Assembly: GCF_004362015.1 (NCBI RefSeq) | Contig: NZ_SNWW01000001.1 | Location: forward strand, 837,194-901,193 | Direction of reading: 5' to 3' | Source: Flavobacterium chryseum | GTDB taxonomy: Bacteria; Bacteroidota; Bacteroidia; Flavobacteriales; Flavobacteriaceae | Length of the DNA: 64,000 bases | In this document: positions 45,454-54,499 of the stretch, in pieces | Layout of the letters: the number at the start of each line of letters is the position of its first letter | How positions within the stretch are numbered: the stretch's first letter is position 1 | Notes under the pieces: model-generated | What the model saw: the letters and a program-made list of their open reading frames with translations, nothing else | Database searches by the model: none | What the model was told of the DNA's origin: nothing | Translations under genes and position numbers: made by a program

Positions 45454-46908
45454 TTATTTAGTGTTTTTTAAAATTTCGGCTAACACTTCTTTTCCATGTT
45501 GATTTGAAGGGTCAAGTTCTATCGATTTTTTATAATTCGCAATCGCTGATGTTTTGTCTCCATCTTCTAAATATGCCTCGGCTAAACTGTCATACGCATT
45601 TCCTGATTTTGGAAAAGCTTCTACATTAATTTTAAAAATTTCGAGCGCTTCTTTCTTTTTCCCAGTTTGCAATAATTGATATCCAACATTATTCATATCG
45701 CCTTCTTTGATGCCATACGTTGGATCGTTTTTTAATTTGGTATAAGTTTCAGTTCCGCTTTTAATACCTTTCTCTATGAATACATCTAATAATTCAAACG
45801 CAAGAGATTTTTTAGGCTGATTAAATGGCTGATTGTATAAAATATTTCTAATAGACTCTGTCATTTCGCTAAGCAATGTCCTACCTGTATTATTCAATAA
45901 AACAATAAGAATTTTGTCTGAAGGAACGCGCGAGATATTAGTATTAAAACCATTTATACCCCCTCCATGTTCAATAATTTTTACTTTTCCTTTAGTTCCT
46001 ATAGTTATTTCACTAATAAACCACCCATATCCGTAACCGCCATCTCCCATGAGAATGTAGGGTTTAAACAAAGATTCCATTGATTTTTCTGAAAGTAATT
46101 TGTTAGTATAAAGTGCCTGATCCCAAAGATATAAGTCTTCTACAGTTGAATACAAAGATCCTGCTGCATACGGAATACTCATGTCTATGTAAGAAGCATT
46201 AATGATTTTTTTGCCTTGTTTTTCATAACCTGCAGCTCTGTTTTTTATAACATTGTCACTGTGATCATAACCGGAATTGACCATTTTTAAAGGTGTAAAA
46301 ATAGTTTCCTGTAAATACTGCTCATAGGTTTTACCAGTAATTTTTTCGATAATATAGCCTAATAAAAAATAACCAGAATTACTGTAAGCGAATTTTTCAC
46401 CAGGCTTAAATTCAAGTGGCAAATTCGAAAATGTTTTTACAAAATCAGCCGGAGAATAGGGGTTTTTGGCCTTTTCTTTAAGAAAATCTGGAGCATTCGT
46501 ATAATTAGGTATTCCGGAAGTATGCGTTAGCAAATTTTGAATCGTGATTTTATCACCAACTTCTTTTGGATAATCATGTAAGTAGGTTGTAATAGGAACA
46601 TCCAGTTTTATTTTTCCTTCTTCGGCAAGTTTCACAATTAAAAACGCCGTAAATTGTTTCGTAATAGAACCTAATCTGAATTTTGTATCAGGTTTATTTG
46701 GAATATCCCATTCCATATTGGCAGAACCATATCCTTTTTGGAAAATAACTTTTCCGTTTTCTGATACAAGTGCGGAACCGTTAAATAGTCCGTACTGGTT
46801 GTATTGATTCAATAATTGGTCAATTTGTTTTGCTTTGTCCTGAGCCGATACAGTGAAGGCAGCTAATAGAAAAAAGCAAACTGCAATAAGTTTGATTGGT
46901 TTTTTCAT
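45454..46908 (-). CDS. Class C beta-lactamase-fold serine hydrolase with C-terminal TPR
   Basis: 484 residues, signal peptide (LIAVCFFLLAAFTVSAQ). The serine beta-lactamase/DD-peptidase-like motifs are S81-I-T-K84 and Y175-S-N177, and HGGGINGF stands in place of KTG. LLTHTSGIPNY is another family stretch. Residues from about 370 on form TPR-like helices (DSLAEAYLEDGDKTSAIANYKKSIELDPSN). Members act as esterases, D-aminopeptidases or unrelated hydrolases; antibiotic resistance should not be assumed. It lies downstream of two DUF4440 genes. Confidence 0.88.
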   Translation of the reverse strand: MKKPIKLIAVCFFLLAAFTVSAQDKAKQIDQLLNQYNQYGLFNGSALVSENGKVIFQKGYGSANMEWDIPNKPDTKFRLGSITKQFTAFLIVKLAEEGKIKLDVPITTYLHDYPKEVGDKITIQNLLTHTSGIPNYTNAPDFLKEKAKNPYSPADFVKTFSNLPLEFKPGEKFAYSNSGYFLLGYIIEKITGKTYEQYLQETIFTPLKMVNSGYDHSDNVIKNRAAGYEKQGKKIINASYIDMSIPYAAGSLYSTVEDLYLWDQALYTNKLLSEKSMESLFKPYILMGDGGYGYGWFISEITIGTKGKVKIIEHGGGINGFNTNISRVPSDKILIVLLNNTGRTLLSEMTESIRNILYNQPFNQPKKSLAFELLDVFIEKGIKSGTETYTKLKNDPTYGIKEGDMNNVGYQLLQTGKKKEALEIFKINVEAFPKSGNAYDSLAEAYLEDGDKTSAIANYKKSIELDPSNQHGKEVLAEILKNTK

Positions 46909-47045
46909 TTGATTGATAAATGGTTAGAGTTAACGACGGTTTTTTGATTTTGAATGATGAATGAAACGCTTCTAATTTTATTAGACGACTATTCTTTCAT
47001 TTTGTTTCAAATATCAATCGATTTTTTATCATTTGTCGTAATAAC

Positions 47046-47546
47046 TTATAAATACAACAAAATTTTAAGATTTTTTTTAACCGGTCTGTGTTCGTAACTA
47101 ACAATTCGTTTCAATTTCCAGTCATTATCTTTTCTTTCCCAGATATGAATAAATTTTTCTGTTGCTTCCGGAATCCCATCAACATAAAAAGTATGTTCGC
47201 CTACTTGTACGGCACCAAAATCTCCCAATTTATCAATGGTGCAGGAGTTTAATTTTCGGGTTAGTTTTTCCGGTCGGGCAGATTTAGTAATTAAAGATTT
47301 TATTTTACCTCCGCGGGAAACATTGAAGCCAAAACGATCGTCATACAATTCTACATCATCAGCTATTATTTTTTTGAAAGCCGCTGCATCACATTGATTA
47401 AATGCAACTTCAAACAGCAAATTGTCCATCTTGATGATTTCAGATTTGAGAAAATTAATCTCTGAAACTTCGCTATTCGTTTGCCCCAAAACTTCTTTGC
47501 TTAAAAATAATATAAAAAGCGATAATACATTTATCATAGGTATCAT
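47046..47546 (-). CDS. DUF4440 (NTF2-like) secreted protein
   Basis: 166 residues, short signal peptide (MIPMINVLSLFILFLSKEVLGQ). NTF2-like pattern: FEVAFNQCDAAAFKKIIADDVELYDDRFG, then FIHIWERKDNDWKLKRIVSYEH at the end. These folds hold ligands or small-molecule active sites, and no catalytic residues can be named. A paralogue lies 16 bases upstream, so a tandem duplication is likely. Confidence 0.82.
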   Translation of the reverse strand: MIPMINVLSLFILFLSKEVLGQTNSEVSEINFLKSEIIKMDNLLFEVAFNQCDAAAFKKIIADDVELYDDRFGFNVSRGGKIKSLITKSARPEKLTRKLNSCTIDKLGDFGAVQVGEHTFYVDGIPEATEKFIHIWERKDNDWKLKRIVSYEHRPVKKNLKILLYL

Positions 47547-47562
47547 ACTTGCGATTTTACTA

Positions 47563-48096
47563 TTATTTATTCGTTTTGGCTGCTTTCATCTGATGATCAT
47601 AACTAAAAGATCTTGCGAGTTTCCAGACTCCATTTTGCAATAGCCAAACGTGAGTAAATTTTGCTGTACTGCCAGGTTTGTCTTTTTGACCGGGAGAAAT
47701 TTCAAAGAATTGATGAATTCCGGTTTGCAATGCTCCGTACAATACACCATTTTTGGTTAATGGATAAATTTCGGTACTTCCCGTTATTAAGTCTCTTCGA
47801 ACTTTATAGCTTTTACCCGAAAGACAAATGCCTTTTTTAAGATTCTGTAAAAAGAGAGTCTTATCAGAAATGCTGTCTTTGTCGTGATAAAACTCAAAAT
47901 CGTCGCTAATTAGATTTTCAAACTGTGAGATATCGCAAGTATTAAAGCCAACATTAAAGAGTAGGCTGTCTTTTGACATAATTGTCTTGTACAATGTTGA
48001 GTTTTTTTCTTCCTGAGAAAATCCAATGTAGAATTGGAGAAGTAATATTCCAACTAAAATTGCTTTAAATTGGAAAGAGGATTTGTTGATTTTCAT
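47563..48096 (-). CDS. DUF4440 (NTF2-like) secreted protein, paralogue
   Basis: 177 residues, signal peptide (FKAILVGILLLQFYIGFSQ). FNVGFNTCDISQFENLISDDFEFYHDKD and FTHVWLLQNGVWKLARSFSYDHQ align with the neighbour. Together with it and the AraC gene (73 bases upstream) it probably forms a minus-strand unit. Confidence 0.82.
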   Translation of the reverse strand: MKINKSSFQFKAILVGILLLQFYIGFSQEEKNSTLYKTIMSKDSLLFNVGFNTCDISQFENLISDDFEFYHDKDSISDKTLFLQNLKKGICLSGKSYKVRRDLITGSTEIYPLTKNGVLYGALQTGIHQFFEISPGQKDKPGSTAKFTHVWLLQNGVWKLARSFSYDHQMKAAKTNK

Positions 48097-48169
48097 TTTT
48101 GATTGATTTGATTGATGATTTGCAATATTAGTTCAATCCTGATTCGCAAAATTGTACAAATGCGAAATT

Positions 48170-48976
48170 TTATCTTTTTTCTGAAAGAAAATAAGAGCTT
48201 GAGTTGAACATTTTTGGAGTTGTTTTCGTCACATCTTTAAACTTTTTTATAAAATGTGACTGGTCAAAATATTTGTTGTAAAGCGCGACATCCGTCAAAC
48301 TAAGTTTTTCTAAATCAGAATTTACCATTTGATCGACCGATTTTCTGAATTTCAGGATCTGAATGTAGTTTTTAATCGTCAGTCCCGTTGCTGCTTTAAA
48401 TTTAATTTGAAGTAATCGTTGTGAAGCATTTAAACTTTTTCCAATTTCAGAAACATTAATTTCTTCATTATGAAACTTGATTATTTCGCATATTTTTTCA
48501 ACAAGATTTTTGTTTGGATGCGTGGTGTTTAAATCTTCAAAATAGTCGTTAATAATATTTAATAACGATGCAATATCGCTGTTTAAACCCGTTTCAATTT
48601 TAGTTTTAAAAGGCAATTCAGTTGAGGTGATTTTAATAATTGAATCCGAAAAATTGCTCAAATCATAATTTGGAAACATCGAAAGTGTCCAGGCGTGAAA
48701 TTGTATGATCGTAACTTTGGTTTTAGGCTGAATATTGACCAAAACTTTATTGGTCATTTGCGAACAAAAATAAAATCCCTCGTTCATTTCATACTTCTTT
48801 TTACTCGTATGAACTTCAATAGAATTTCCACTAACAATAGCCAGATTAAAGCAACCGTTGGGTAAAACCAGTTTATTTTCGATTATAGTTTTGCCAATAC
48901 TGTTGTCCAGACACCAAATTTTATTCACGAAACGTTCGCAATTTTCACTTACATAATATTCTGAATATAATTTCAT
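48170..48976 (-). CDS. AraC-family transcriptional regulator
   Basis: 268 residues. N-terminal ligand-binding-type half (MKLYSEYYVSENCERFVNKIWCLD, beta-rich, like DUF6597-type sensors) and C-terminal AraC double helix-turn-helix: VSEIGKSLNASQRLLQIKFKAATGLTIKNYIQ, then LTDVALYNKYFDQSHFIKKFKDVTKTTPKMF. It is probably a regulator of the DUF4440/serine hydrolase genes downstream, by position only. Confidence 0.9.
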   Translation of the reverse strand: MKLYSEYYVSENCERFVNKIWCLDNSIGKTIIENKLVLPNGCFNLAIVSGNSIEVHTSKKKYEMNEGFYFCSQMTNKVLVNIQPKTKVTIIQFHAWTLSMFPNYDLSNFSDSIIKITSTELPFKTKIETGLNSDIASLLNIINDYFEDLNTTHPNKNLVEKICEIIKFHNEEINVSEIGKSLNASQRLLQIKFKAATGLTIKNYIQILKFRKSVDQMVNSDLEKLSLTDVALYNKYFDQSHFIKKFKDVTKTTPKMFNSSSYFLSEKR

Positions 48977-49009
48977 GCGTTATTATGTTGTTTGATAATT
49001 GTTTAGTGT

Positions 49010-49213
49010 TTATTTTTTGCTTGTAAATAACTCTACGCTCGATGTTTTATTAAATGGATCGTTGAAGAAACTCATTAAAACTAAATTGCCGTTGATTTGT
49101 TTGTAGTTTCCGGCTTCATTATTATTTCCGTATGCAATTTTTACATCTGTTTGTGCGGAAGCTTTTCCGATAAATAACAAAATAAAAGATAATAAAATGA
49201 TTGATTTTTTCAT
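49010..49213 (-). CDS. Short secreted protein, possibly the remnant of an alpha/beta hydrolase
   Basis: 67 residues: signal peptide (ILLSFILLFIGKASAQ), then TDVKIAYGNNNEAGNYKQING, which looks like the start of a family of secreted alpha/beta hydrolases in Bacteroidota. The last part, LMSFFNDPFNKTSSVELF, looks like the end of the same family. An in-frame internal deletion would explain a 67-residue protein. This is judged from memory of the family, so it may simply be a small secreted protein. Confidence 0.5.
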   Translation of the reverse strand: MKKSIILLSFILLFIGKASAQTDVKIAYGNNNEAGNYKQINGNLVLMSFFNDPFNKTSSVELFTSKK

Positions 49214-49318
49214 GATTTGATTGATTGATGATTTTTGTAAAAATGATGATTGGTCATTGTAATTGTATTAGACGACAGAATTTGTATTTTGTTTCAGTTT
49301 TAAAGATATTAATCTAGT

Positions 49319-49912
49319 TTAAATAAATTCAGAAAAACATTCTCTTTTTGTAAATTCCCAGTCCTCTAAAATGATACTGTAATAAACATCATCTTTGCTT
49401 TTCCCTTCAGCATCAACATAATTATTTCTAAATATTCCTTCTTTTACGGCACCTAATTTTTCAATTGCTCTTTGCGATTTTTTGTTTTCAAGATCAGCGC
49501 TGAATTGTATTCTCCTGAATTGAATGTTTTCGAAGCCAAAATTCAGCAATTCATATTTGCAGGCTTTGTTTAAACCTGTTCCCTGAAATTGTTTTCCGTA
49601 CCAAGTCCAGCCAATTTCGCATTTTTGACTTGCATGATTTAAATATCCGTAACGAGTGCTTCCGGCAACTTTATTGGTGACTTTGTTAATAATTAGAAAC
49701 GGATAACAAATTCCGTCTGCTTTTTGTTTTAAAGTATTTTGAATGTAATTTTCGAAGTCGATGTCATTTTTTACATACATTCCCATATATTTCCAGATTT
49801 CATCATCAAAAATGATTTCTTTTAGTTCGATGTTTCTTTCGTTTTCGAATGGAAGTAATAGTACTTTATCGTTTTCCAGAATAATGTTTGATTGTAATAG
49901 TTCGCTTTTCAT
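49319..49912 (-). CDS. GNAT acetyltransferase (RimJ/RimL-like)
   Basis: 197 residues from ATG 49912 (MKSELLQSNIILENDKVLLL); ATG 49957 adds 15 unlikely residues. GSTRYGYLNHASQKCEIGWTW, the acetyl-CoA loop region YGKQFQGTGLNKACKYELL and RRIQFSADLENKKSQRAIEKLGAVKEG are typical of the RimJ/RimL-type subfamily that acetylates protein N-termini or antibiotics. Substrate not known. Confidence 0.85.
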   Translation of the reverse strand: MKSELLQSNIILENDKVLLLPFENERNIELKEIIFDDEIWKYMGMYVKNDIDFENYIQNTLKQKADGICYPFLIINKVTNKVAGSTRYGYLNHASQKCEIGWTWYGKQFQGTGLNKACKYELLNFGFENIQFRRIQFSADLENKKSQRAIEKLGAVKEGIFRNNYVDAEGKSKDDVYYSIILEDWEFTKRECFSEFI

Positions 49913-50301
49913 ATGATTTGTTTTATGGAGGATTGCCACAAAGTCATAAAGGCGCAAAGTTATTTCACGCAGATTTTTCTAATCTTTTATTCCTGGGCTT
50001 ATATAAAAAACTTTGCGGCTTTGCGAGAGATTATCTCTTGAGCGAAAATAGACTTTTCTACACTTCTAATAAATCTATAAAAACGCAAATTTGTTATGAA
50101 AACGAGTGTTGCATGAGGGATAGAGGCGGTATCCTTTTATGAAGAGAAGCGGAATAAAAGATATAGCCGAAAGCCCCGACGCGCTTTTTCTGCGGGTCAT
50201 GCCATGATAAATAAGCTTTTAAATCATAAATATTTCCTTTATTTTTAAGCTCTTGTAGAATTATTACTTATTTTTACGATCTTATATTTAGATTTTTCTT
50301 G
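49913..50301. other. Repeat-rich gap upstream of kmo
   Basis: Holds repeat fragments: GGCGCAAAG (49951-49959) against CTTTGCGGCTTTGCG (50011-50025), CACGCAGATTTTTCTAATC (from 49976), and the hairpin element at 50119-50180. No coding frame or RNA gene recognised. Confidence 0.5.
50119..50180 (-). repeat. Dispersed hairpin element (copy 1)
   Basis: On the minus strand: GGGGCTTTCGGCTATATC, a stem ATCTTTTAT/ATAAAAGGAT with a 13-base loop (plus strand 50131-50162), then ACCGCCTCTATCC. The outer parts match the element at 63581-63675; the stem differs. Confidence 0.55.
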
Positions 50302-51642
50302 ATGCAAACTTCACTAAAAATTGCCGTTGTAGGTTCCGGACTTGTGGGATCGCTTTTGGCAATTTATCTTAAAAAAGCAGGTCACACCGTTCATGTTTAT
50401 GATCGAAGCCCTGATATTCGAAAAATAAATTTTTCTGGTCGTTCTATAAATCTGGCGATGTCTAATCGTGGTTGGAAAGCTCTTGACGGCGTTGGTGTTG
50501 GCGATTCGGTGCGGGAAATCGCAATTCCGATGGACAAACGCGCGATTCATTTGGTTGATAAACTCAATTTTCAGAATTACGGACAGGAAGGCGAGTCGAT
50601 TTATTCGATTTCGAGAGGAACACTAAACCGAAAAATGATTGATCTTGCCGAACAAGCGGGAGCCGAGTTTTATTTTGAAGAAAAAATCTGGGATGTAACG
50701 CTAAGTGATGCGACTTTGCATATTGGCGAAACCGAGAGAGGGGAGTGGGAAGAGCGAAAATACGATATGGTTTTTGGTGCCGATGGTGCTTTTTCAAGAA
50801 TCCGTCATAGAATGCAACGCCAGAGCATGTTCAATTATTCGCAGGAATTTTTGAATATGGGATATAAAGAATTGAATATTCCGGCAAATGCCGATGCTAC
50901 ACATAAATTAGATAAAAACTCTTTTCATATCTGGCCTCGTGGCGAGTATATGTTGATTGCGCTTCCTAATCTTGACGGAAGTTTTACATGTACGCTGTTT
51001 ATGCCTTTTGAAGGAGAAAATTCGTTTGCTTCCCTTACAGATCGAAAAATGGTTGAGGATTTCTTTGAGAAAAACTTTCCGGATTCGATAGAAGTTATCC
51101 CAAAACTGGCCGAAGATTTCTTTAAAAATCCAACGAGTACTTTGGTGACAATGAAATGTTTTCCGTGGACATACGAAGATAAAATTGCTTTAATTGGAGA
51201 TGCTTGTCACGCTATTGTTCCGTTTTACGGACAAGGAATGAATGCTGGTTTTGAAGATATTAGCGTTTTGCAGGAAATGATCGAAAAATACGGAGACGAT
51301 TGGAAAACGATTTTCTCTGAATATCAAATTTCACGCAAACCAAACGCTGATGCAATTGCAGAACTTTCGTATCGTAATTTCATGGAAATGAGTACAAAAA
51401 CTGCCGATGAGAAATTCTTGCTACAAAAGAAAATAGAAAAAGCATTCTCTGACAGACATCCTGATAAATGGATTCCACTTTACAGCCGTGTAACTTTTAG
51501 CGATCGCCCGTATGCGGAAGCTTTAGCAATAGGTGATTTCCAAAACGGAATTATGGAAGAAATTCTAAAACTGGATAATATTGAAAACATCTGGAACACT
51601 CCTGAAATCGATACTAAGATTTTGGAGTTGTTGAATAAATAA
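50302..51642 (+). CDS. kmo: Kynurenine 3-monooxygenase (FAD)
   Basis: Hydroxylates kynurenine to 3-hydroxykynurenine with NADPH and O2. 446 residues from ATG 50302; the TTG directly before it is in frame but unneeded. VVGSGLVGSLLAIYLKKAGH is the FAD GxGxxG fold, SGRSINLAMSNRGWKAL is the kmo-type substrate stretch, and ALIGDACHAIVPFYGQGMNA is the FAD GD motif. SEYQISRKPNADAIAELSYRNF matches kynurenine monooxygenases rather than other aromatic hydroxylases. There is no C-terminal membrane anchor, as usual in bacteria. Confidence 0.95.
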   Translation: MQTSLKIAVVGSGLVGSLLAIYLKKAGHTVHVYDRSPDIRKINFSGRSINLAMSNRGWKALDGVGVGDSVREIAIPMDKRAIHLVDKLNFQNYGQEGESIYSISRGTLNRKMIDLAEQAGAEFYFEEKIWDVTLSDATLHIGETERGEWEERKYDMVFGADGAFSRIRHRMQRQSMFNYSQEFLNMGYKELNIPANADATHKLDKNSFHIWPRGEYMLIALPNLDGSFTCTLFMPFEGENSFASLTDRKMVEDFFEKNFPDSIEVIPKLAEDFFKNPTSTLVTMKCFPWTYEDKIALIGDACHAIVPFYGQGMNAGFEDISVLQEMIEKYGDDWKTIFSEYQISRKPNADAIAELSYRNFMEMSTKTADEKFLLQKKIEKAFSDRHPDKWIPLYSRVTFSDRPYAEALAIGDFQNGIMEEILKLDNIENIWNTPEIDTKILELLNK

Positions 51643-51646
51643 GTTC

Positions 51647-51708
51647 AAAATCAATTACAATATCAAAAATCAATTTTAAAATTTGACATTGATATTGTAA
51701 TTGATTTT
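51647..51708. repeat. Inverted repeat between kmo and the HerA-like gene
   Basis: AAAATCAATTACAATATCAA (51647-51666) and its exact complement TTGATATTGTAATTGATTTT (51689-51708); CAATATCAAAAATCAAT units recur within it. It starts 4 bases after the kmo stop and could terminate both convergent genes, although without a clear T-run. Confidence 0.75.
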
Positions 51709-51722
51709 TGATATTGTACTTC

Positions 51723-53240
51723 TTATTTTTTGAATATTTTAGTCAAAACACCAAAAACGCCTCTTATAAAAGTAGCACTCGTAACCACTTTCAAAACCGA
51801 TTTTGTAACAACGCTTGCTGTTGTTGGCTCCGATTTTGAAGATTTTGTTGGCGCTTGTTCTTCCTGTTCAGCAGCAGCCTGATTTGCAGATTCGATTTTT
51901 TTGTTTAGAATTTCGTAAGCGCTTTCGCGATCCATTTCGTCACTATATTTTTTTACCAATTTCGATTTGTTGTTGATTTCTTCAATTTCATCTGCGGTCA
52001 AAATATCCATTCGACTCTGTGGAGCACGCATCATAGTGGCTACAAGCGGCGTCGGAACTCCTTTTTCATTCAAAGCAGTAACCAAAGCTTCTCCAATCCC
52101 TAAACTCGTAAGCAATTCATCTGTTTTATAGTAAGCAGAAGTTGGGTAATTATCAGCTGTTTTTTTAATCGCTTGTCGGTCATTTGCTGTAAAAGCTCTA
52201 AGTGCATGCTGAATTTTCAATCCTAATTGTGCCAAAACACCACTTGGCACATCCATTGGGTTTTGCGTTACAAAATAAACACCAACACCTTTAGAACGAA
52301 TTAGTTTTACAATCGTTTCGATTTGTTCTAACAATGCTTTACTGGCTTCGTTAAATATTAAATGTGCTTCATCAATAAAAATGACCAATTCCGGTTGTTC
52401 TGCATCTCCTTTTTCAGGCATTTTCTGGTAAATTTCAGCCAATAAACTCAACATAAAAGTCGAGAATAACTTTGGTTTGTCCTGAATGTCCGTCAGGCGG
52501 ATGATGTTTACGTAACCTTTTCCATTCTCATCAATTCTCATTAAATCATCAATTTCAAAAGATAATTCACCAAAGAATAAATCCCCACCCTGTTGTTCGA
52601 GTTCGATTATTTTTCGAAGAATCGTTCCTGTTGTTGCAGTCGAAATTTTGCCATAACTTTCCGTAATTTCATCTTTACCTTCTTCAGTGATATAATTAAT
52701 GACTTTTTTAATGTCTTTTAAATCCAACAAAGGCATTTTATTATCATCGCAGTATTTAAAAATAACGGCAACAACCCCGGCCTGTGTGTCATTCAAATCT
52801 AAAATCCTTGAAAACAATACAGGTCCAAATTCAGAAACAGTGGCGCGTAGGCGAACTCCATTTTGTTTAGACAATGACATTAATTCAACAGGAAATGAGC
52901 TTACATTATAAGGTATGTTTATTTTAGCATGACGTTCAGTAATGAAGCCTTCTTCTTTTCCTTCTTTGGCAATACCACTAAAATCACCTTTTATATCCAT
53001 CATCAGGACAGGAATCCCCGCATTTGACAGCTGTTCAGAAAAAACCTGAATCGTTTTTGTTTTTCCGGTTCCGGTTGCGCCCGCTATAAGGCCATGACGA
53101 TTTAGCGTTTTTAAGGGAATTTTTACGTGAGCTTCAGCAATTGGTTCGCCGTCAAGTAGCGCGCCTCCCAGTGTAATGCTGTCACCCTTCGCCAAATAAC
53201 CATTGTTTATATCTTGAATGAAATTGTCCTTTTTATTCAT
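51723..53240 (-). CDS. HerA-like ATPase, DUF853 family
   Basis: 505 residues. Walker A is GLIAGATGTGKTKTI (about 50-64), Walker B LVIFIDEAHLIF (about 285-296), followed by VTQNPMDVPSGVLAQLG. MMDIKGDFSGIA and TANDRQAIKKTA are DUF853 (YjgR-type) signatures. A Ser/Glu/Gln-rich linker (about 445-470) leads to a C-terminal basic segment with a hydrophobic stretch. Usually described as a DNA-translocase-like ATPase; the true role is unknown. Single minus-strand gene. Confidence 0.88.
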   Translation of the reverse strand: MNKKDNFIQDINNGYLAKGDSITLGGALLDGEPIAEAHVKIPLKTLNRHGLIAGATGTGKTKTIQVFSEQLSNAGIPVLMMDIKGDFSGIAKEGKEEGFITERHAKINIPYNVSSFPVELMSLSKQNGVRLRATVSEFGPVLFSRILDLNDTQAGVVAVIFKYCDDNKMPLLDLKDIKKVINYITEEGKDEITESYGKISTATTGTILRKIIELEQQGGDLFFGELSFEIDDLMRIDENGKGYVNIIRLTDIQDKPKLFSTFMLSLLAEIYQKMPEKGDAEQPELVIFIDEAHLIFNEASKALLEQIETIVKLIRSKGVGVYFVTQNPMDVPSGVLAQLGLKIQHALRAFTANDRQAIKKTADNYPTSAYYKTDELLTSLGIGEALVTALNEKGVPTPLVATMMRAPQSRMDILTADEIEEINNKSKLVKKYSDEMDRESAYEILNKKIESANQAAAEQEEQAPTKSSKSEPTTASVVTKSVLKVVTSATFIRGVFGVLTKIFKK

Positions 53241-53619
53241 GTTTTTGTTGTAATTTAGATGATTATAAGAGTATTACTTTGTTTTTTAACAATTTGATTA
53301 CTTTTTTTTTAGTAGGAAAAAGCTTTTAAGCACTAAAAATATTATAAAAAATAATTTCGCAACTTTTTAAGAAGATATCAACGGAATCTTTGAATATTGA
53401 CTAAAACGTTGTAATTTTCCCAGATTTAGCTCGTATTTTTGTTTTATCGAAAAAAGAACGTTGGCAAATTAATGAGATATTTTTTAAATTGACGTTAAAT
53501 TTCCTTCAATAAAATTAAAAAAAGTTTTTTTATTTAAACTAAACGTATAAATTTGCTCCTCTACAAGTTAAATATAACTAAAAAATAAAAATTATTTAAA
53601 ACTATTAAATTTAAAAAAA
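53241..53619. other. 379-base AT-rich gap before exbB
   Basis: Divergent intergenic space; nothing recognised except the exbB promoter near its right end. Confidence 0.5.
53524..53555 (+). promoter_or_regulatory. exbB operon promoter
   Basis: TAAATTTG at 53548-53555 matches TAnnTTTG exactly; a T-run ends at 53531, 16 bases upstream. The transcript would carry a leader of about 58 bases. Confidence 0.55.
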
Positions 53620-54444
53620 ATGGCAAACGTTAAAGTTAAAAAAGAAAGCACTTCAAATGGAGGAGGAATGATTACTGGAATCATTATTGTAGCGTGTATT
53701 TTGGTTGGGGTGTTTATTTGGAAAGTAATTATGGGAGATGCTGCTAACTTCGAAGGTGGTAATCCTGAAACAGGTCACCCAATTAATACATTAGGGCAAG
53801 TATATAAAGGAGGATTTATTGTACCGGTATTATTAGGTATGTTTTTAATGGTTGTCGTGTTTTCTATTGAAAGATTTATCGTTATCGGTAAAGCAGCTGG
53901 AAAATCTAATTTAGATAAATTCATGAAAAGCGTTCAAGGAAGTATTAAAGAAGGAAACATCGAAGCTGCAATCGCTGCTTGTGACAAACAACAAGGTTCA
54001 GTTGCAAATGCAATTAAATCTGCTTTGATTAAATACCAAGACGTTAAAAAAGAAGGTTTCAACAGTGAAGAGGCTTCAGAAGTAATCCACAAAGAAATCG
54101 AAGAGGCAACTTCATTAGAAATGCCAATGTTAGAAAAAAATATGACTATTATCTCTACTTTAGTATCATTAGGAACTTTAGGAGGATTATTAGGAACTGT
54201 ATCAGGGATGATTAAAGCGTTTGGTGCGTTAGCTTCTGCTGGAACTCCAGATCAGGCTGCTCTTGCAACAGGTATCTCTGAAGCACTTATCAACACTGCA
54301 ACAGGTATCTCTACTTCAATCTTAGCTATCGTTTCTTACAACTTCTTTACTGCTAAAATTGATGATTTAACTTACTCTATCGATGAGGCTGGTACTACAA
54401 TTGTAAATACTTACAGAAGATTCAGAGGAAGTTTGAAACAATAA
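53620..54444 (+). CDS. exbB: ExbB/TolQ-family proton channel subunit
   Basis: 274 residues. Three main membrane helices as in ExbB (GFIVPVLLGMFLMVVVF around 69; LVSLGTLGGLLGTVSGMIKAF around 182; TGISTSILAIVSYNFF around 226), preceded by a further one (GMITGIIIVACILVGVFIW, about 15-33) that ordinary ExbB lacks. Inner-membrane stator that uses proton flow to drive TonB. First gene of a seven-gene operon. Confidence 0.94.
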   Translation: MANVKVKKESTSNGGGMITGIIIVACILVGVFIWKVIMGDAANFEGGNPETGHPINTLGQVYKGGFIVPVLLGMFLMVVVFSIERFIVIGKAAGKSNLDKFMKSVQGSIKEGNIEAAIAACDKQQGSVANAIKSALIKYQDVKKEGFNSEEASEVIHKEIEEATSLEMPMLEKNMTIISTLVSLGTLGGLLGTVSGMIKAFGALASAGTPDQAALATGISEALINTATGISTSILAIVSYNFFTAKIDDLTYSIDEAGTTIVNTYRRFRGSLKQ

Positions 54445-54499
54445 TTAATTTTTGATATTATAATTTTAATTAATTATATCAAAATAAAAATAAAAGAGA

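Noticed and set aside
45454..46908. Antibiotic-resistance beta-lactamase
   Set aside because: It has the SxxK and YxN motifs but HGG instead of KTG and a C-terminal TPR region; the family is dominated by non-lactamase hydrolases.
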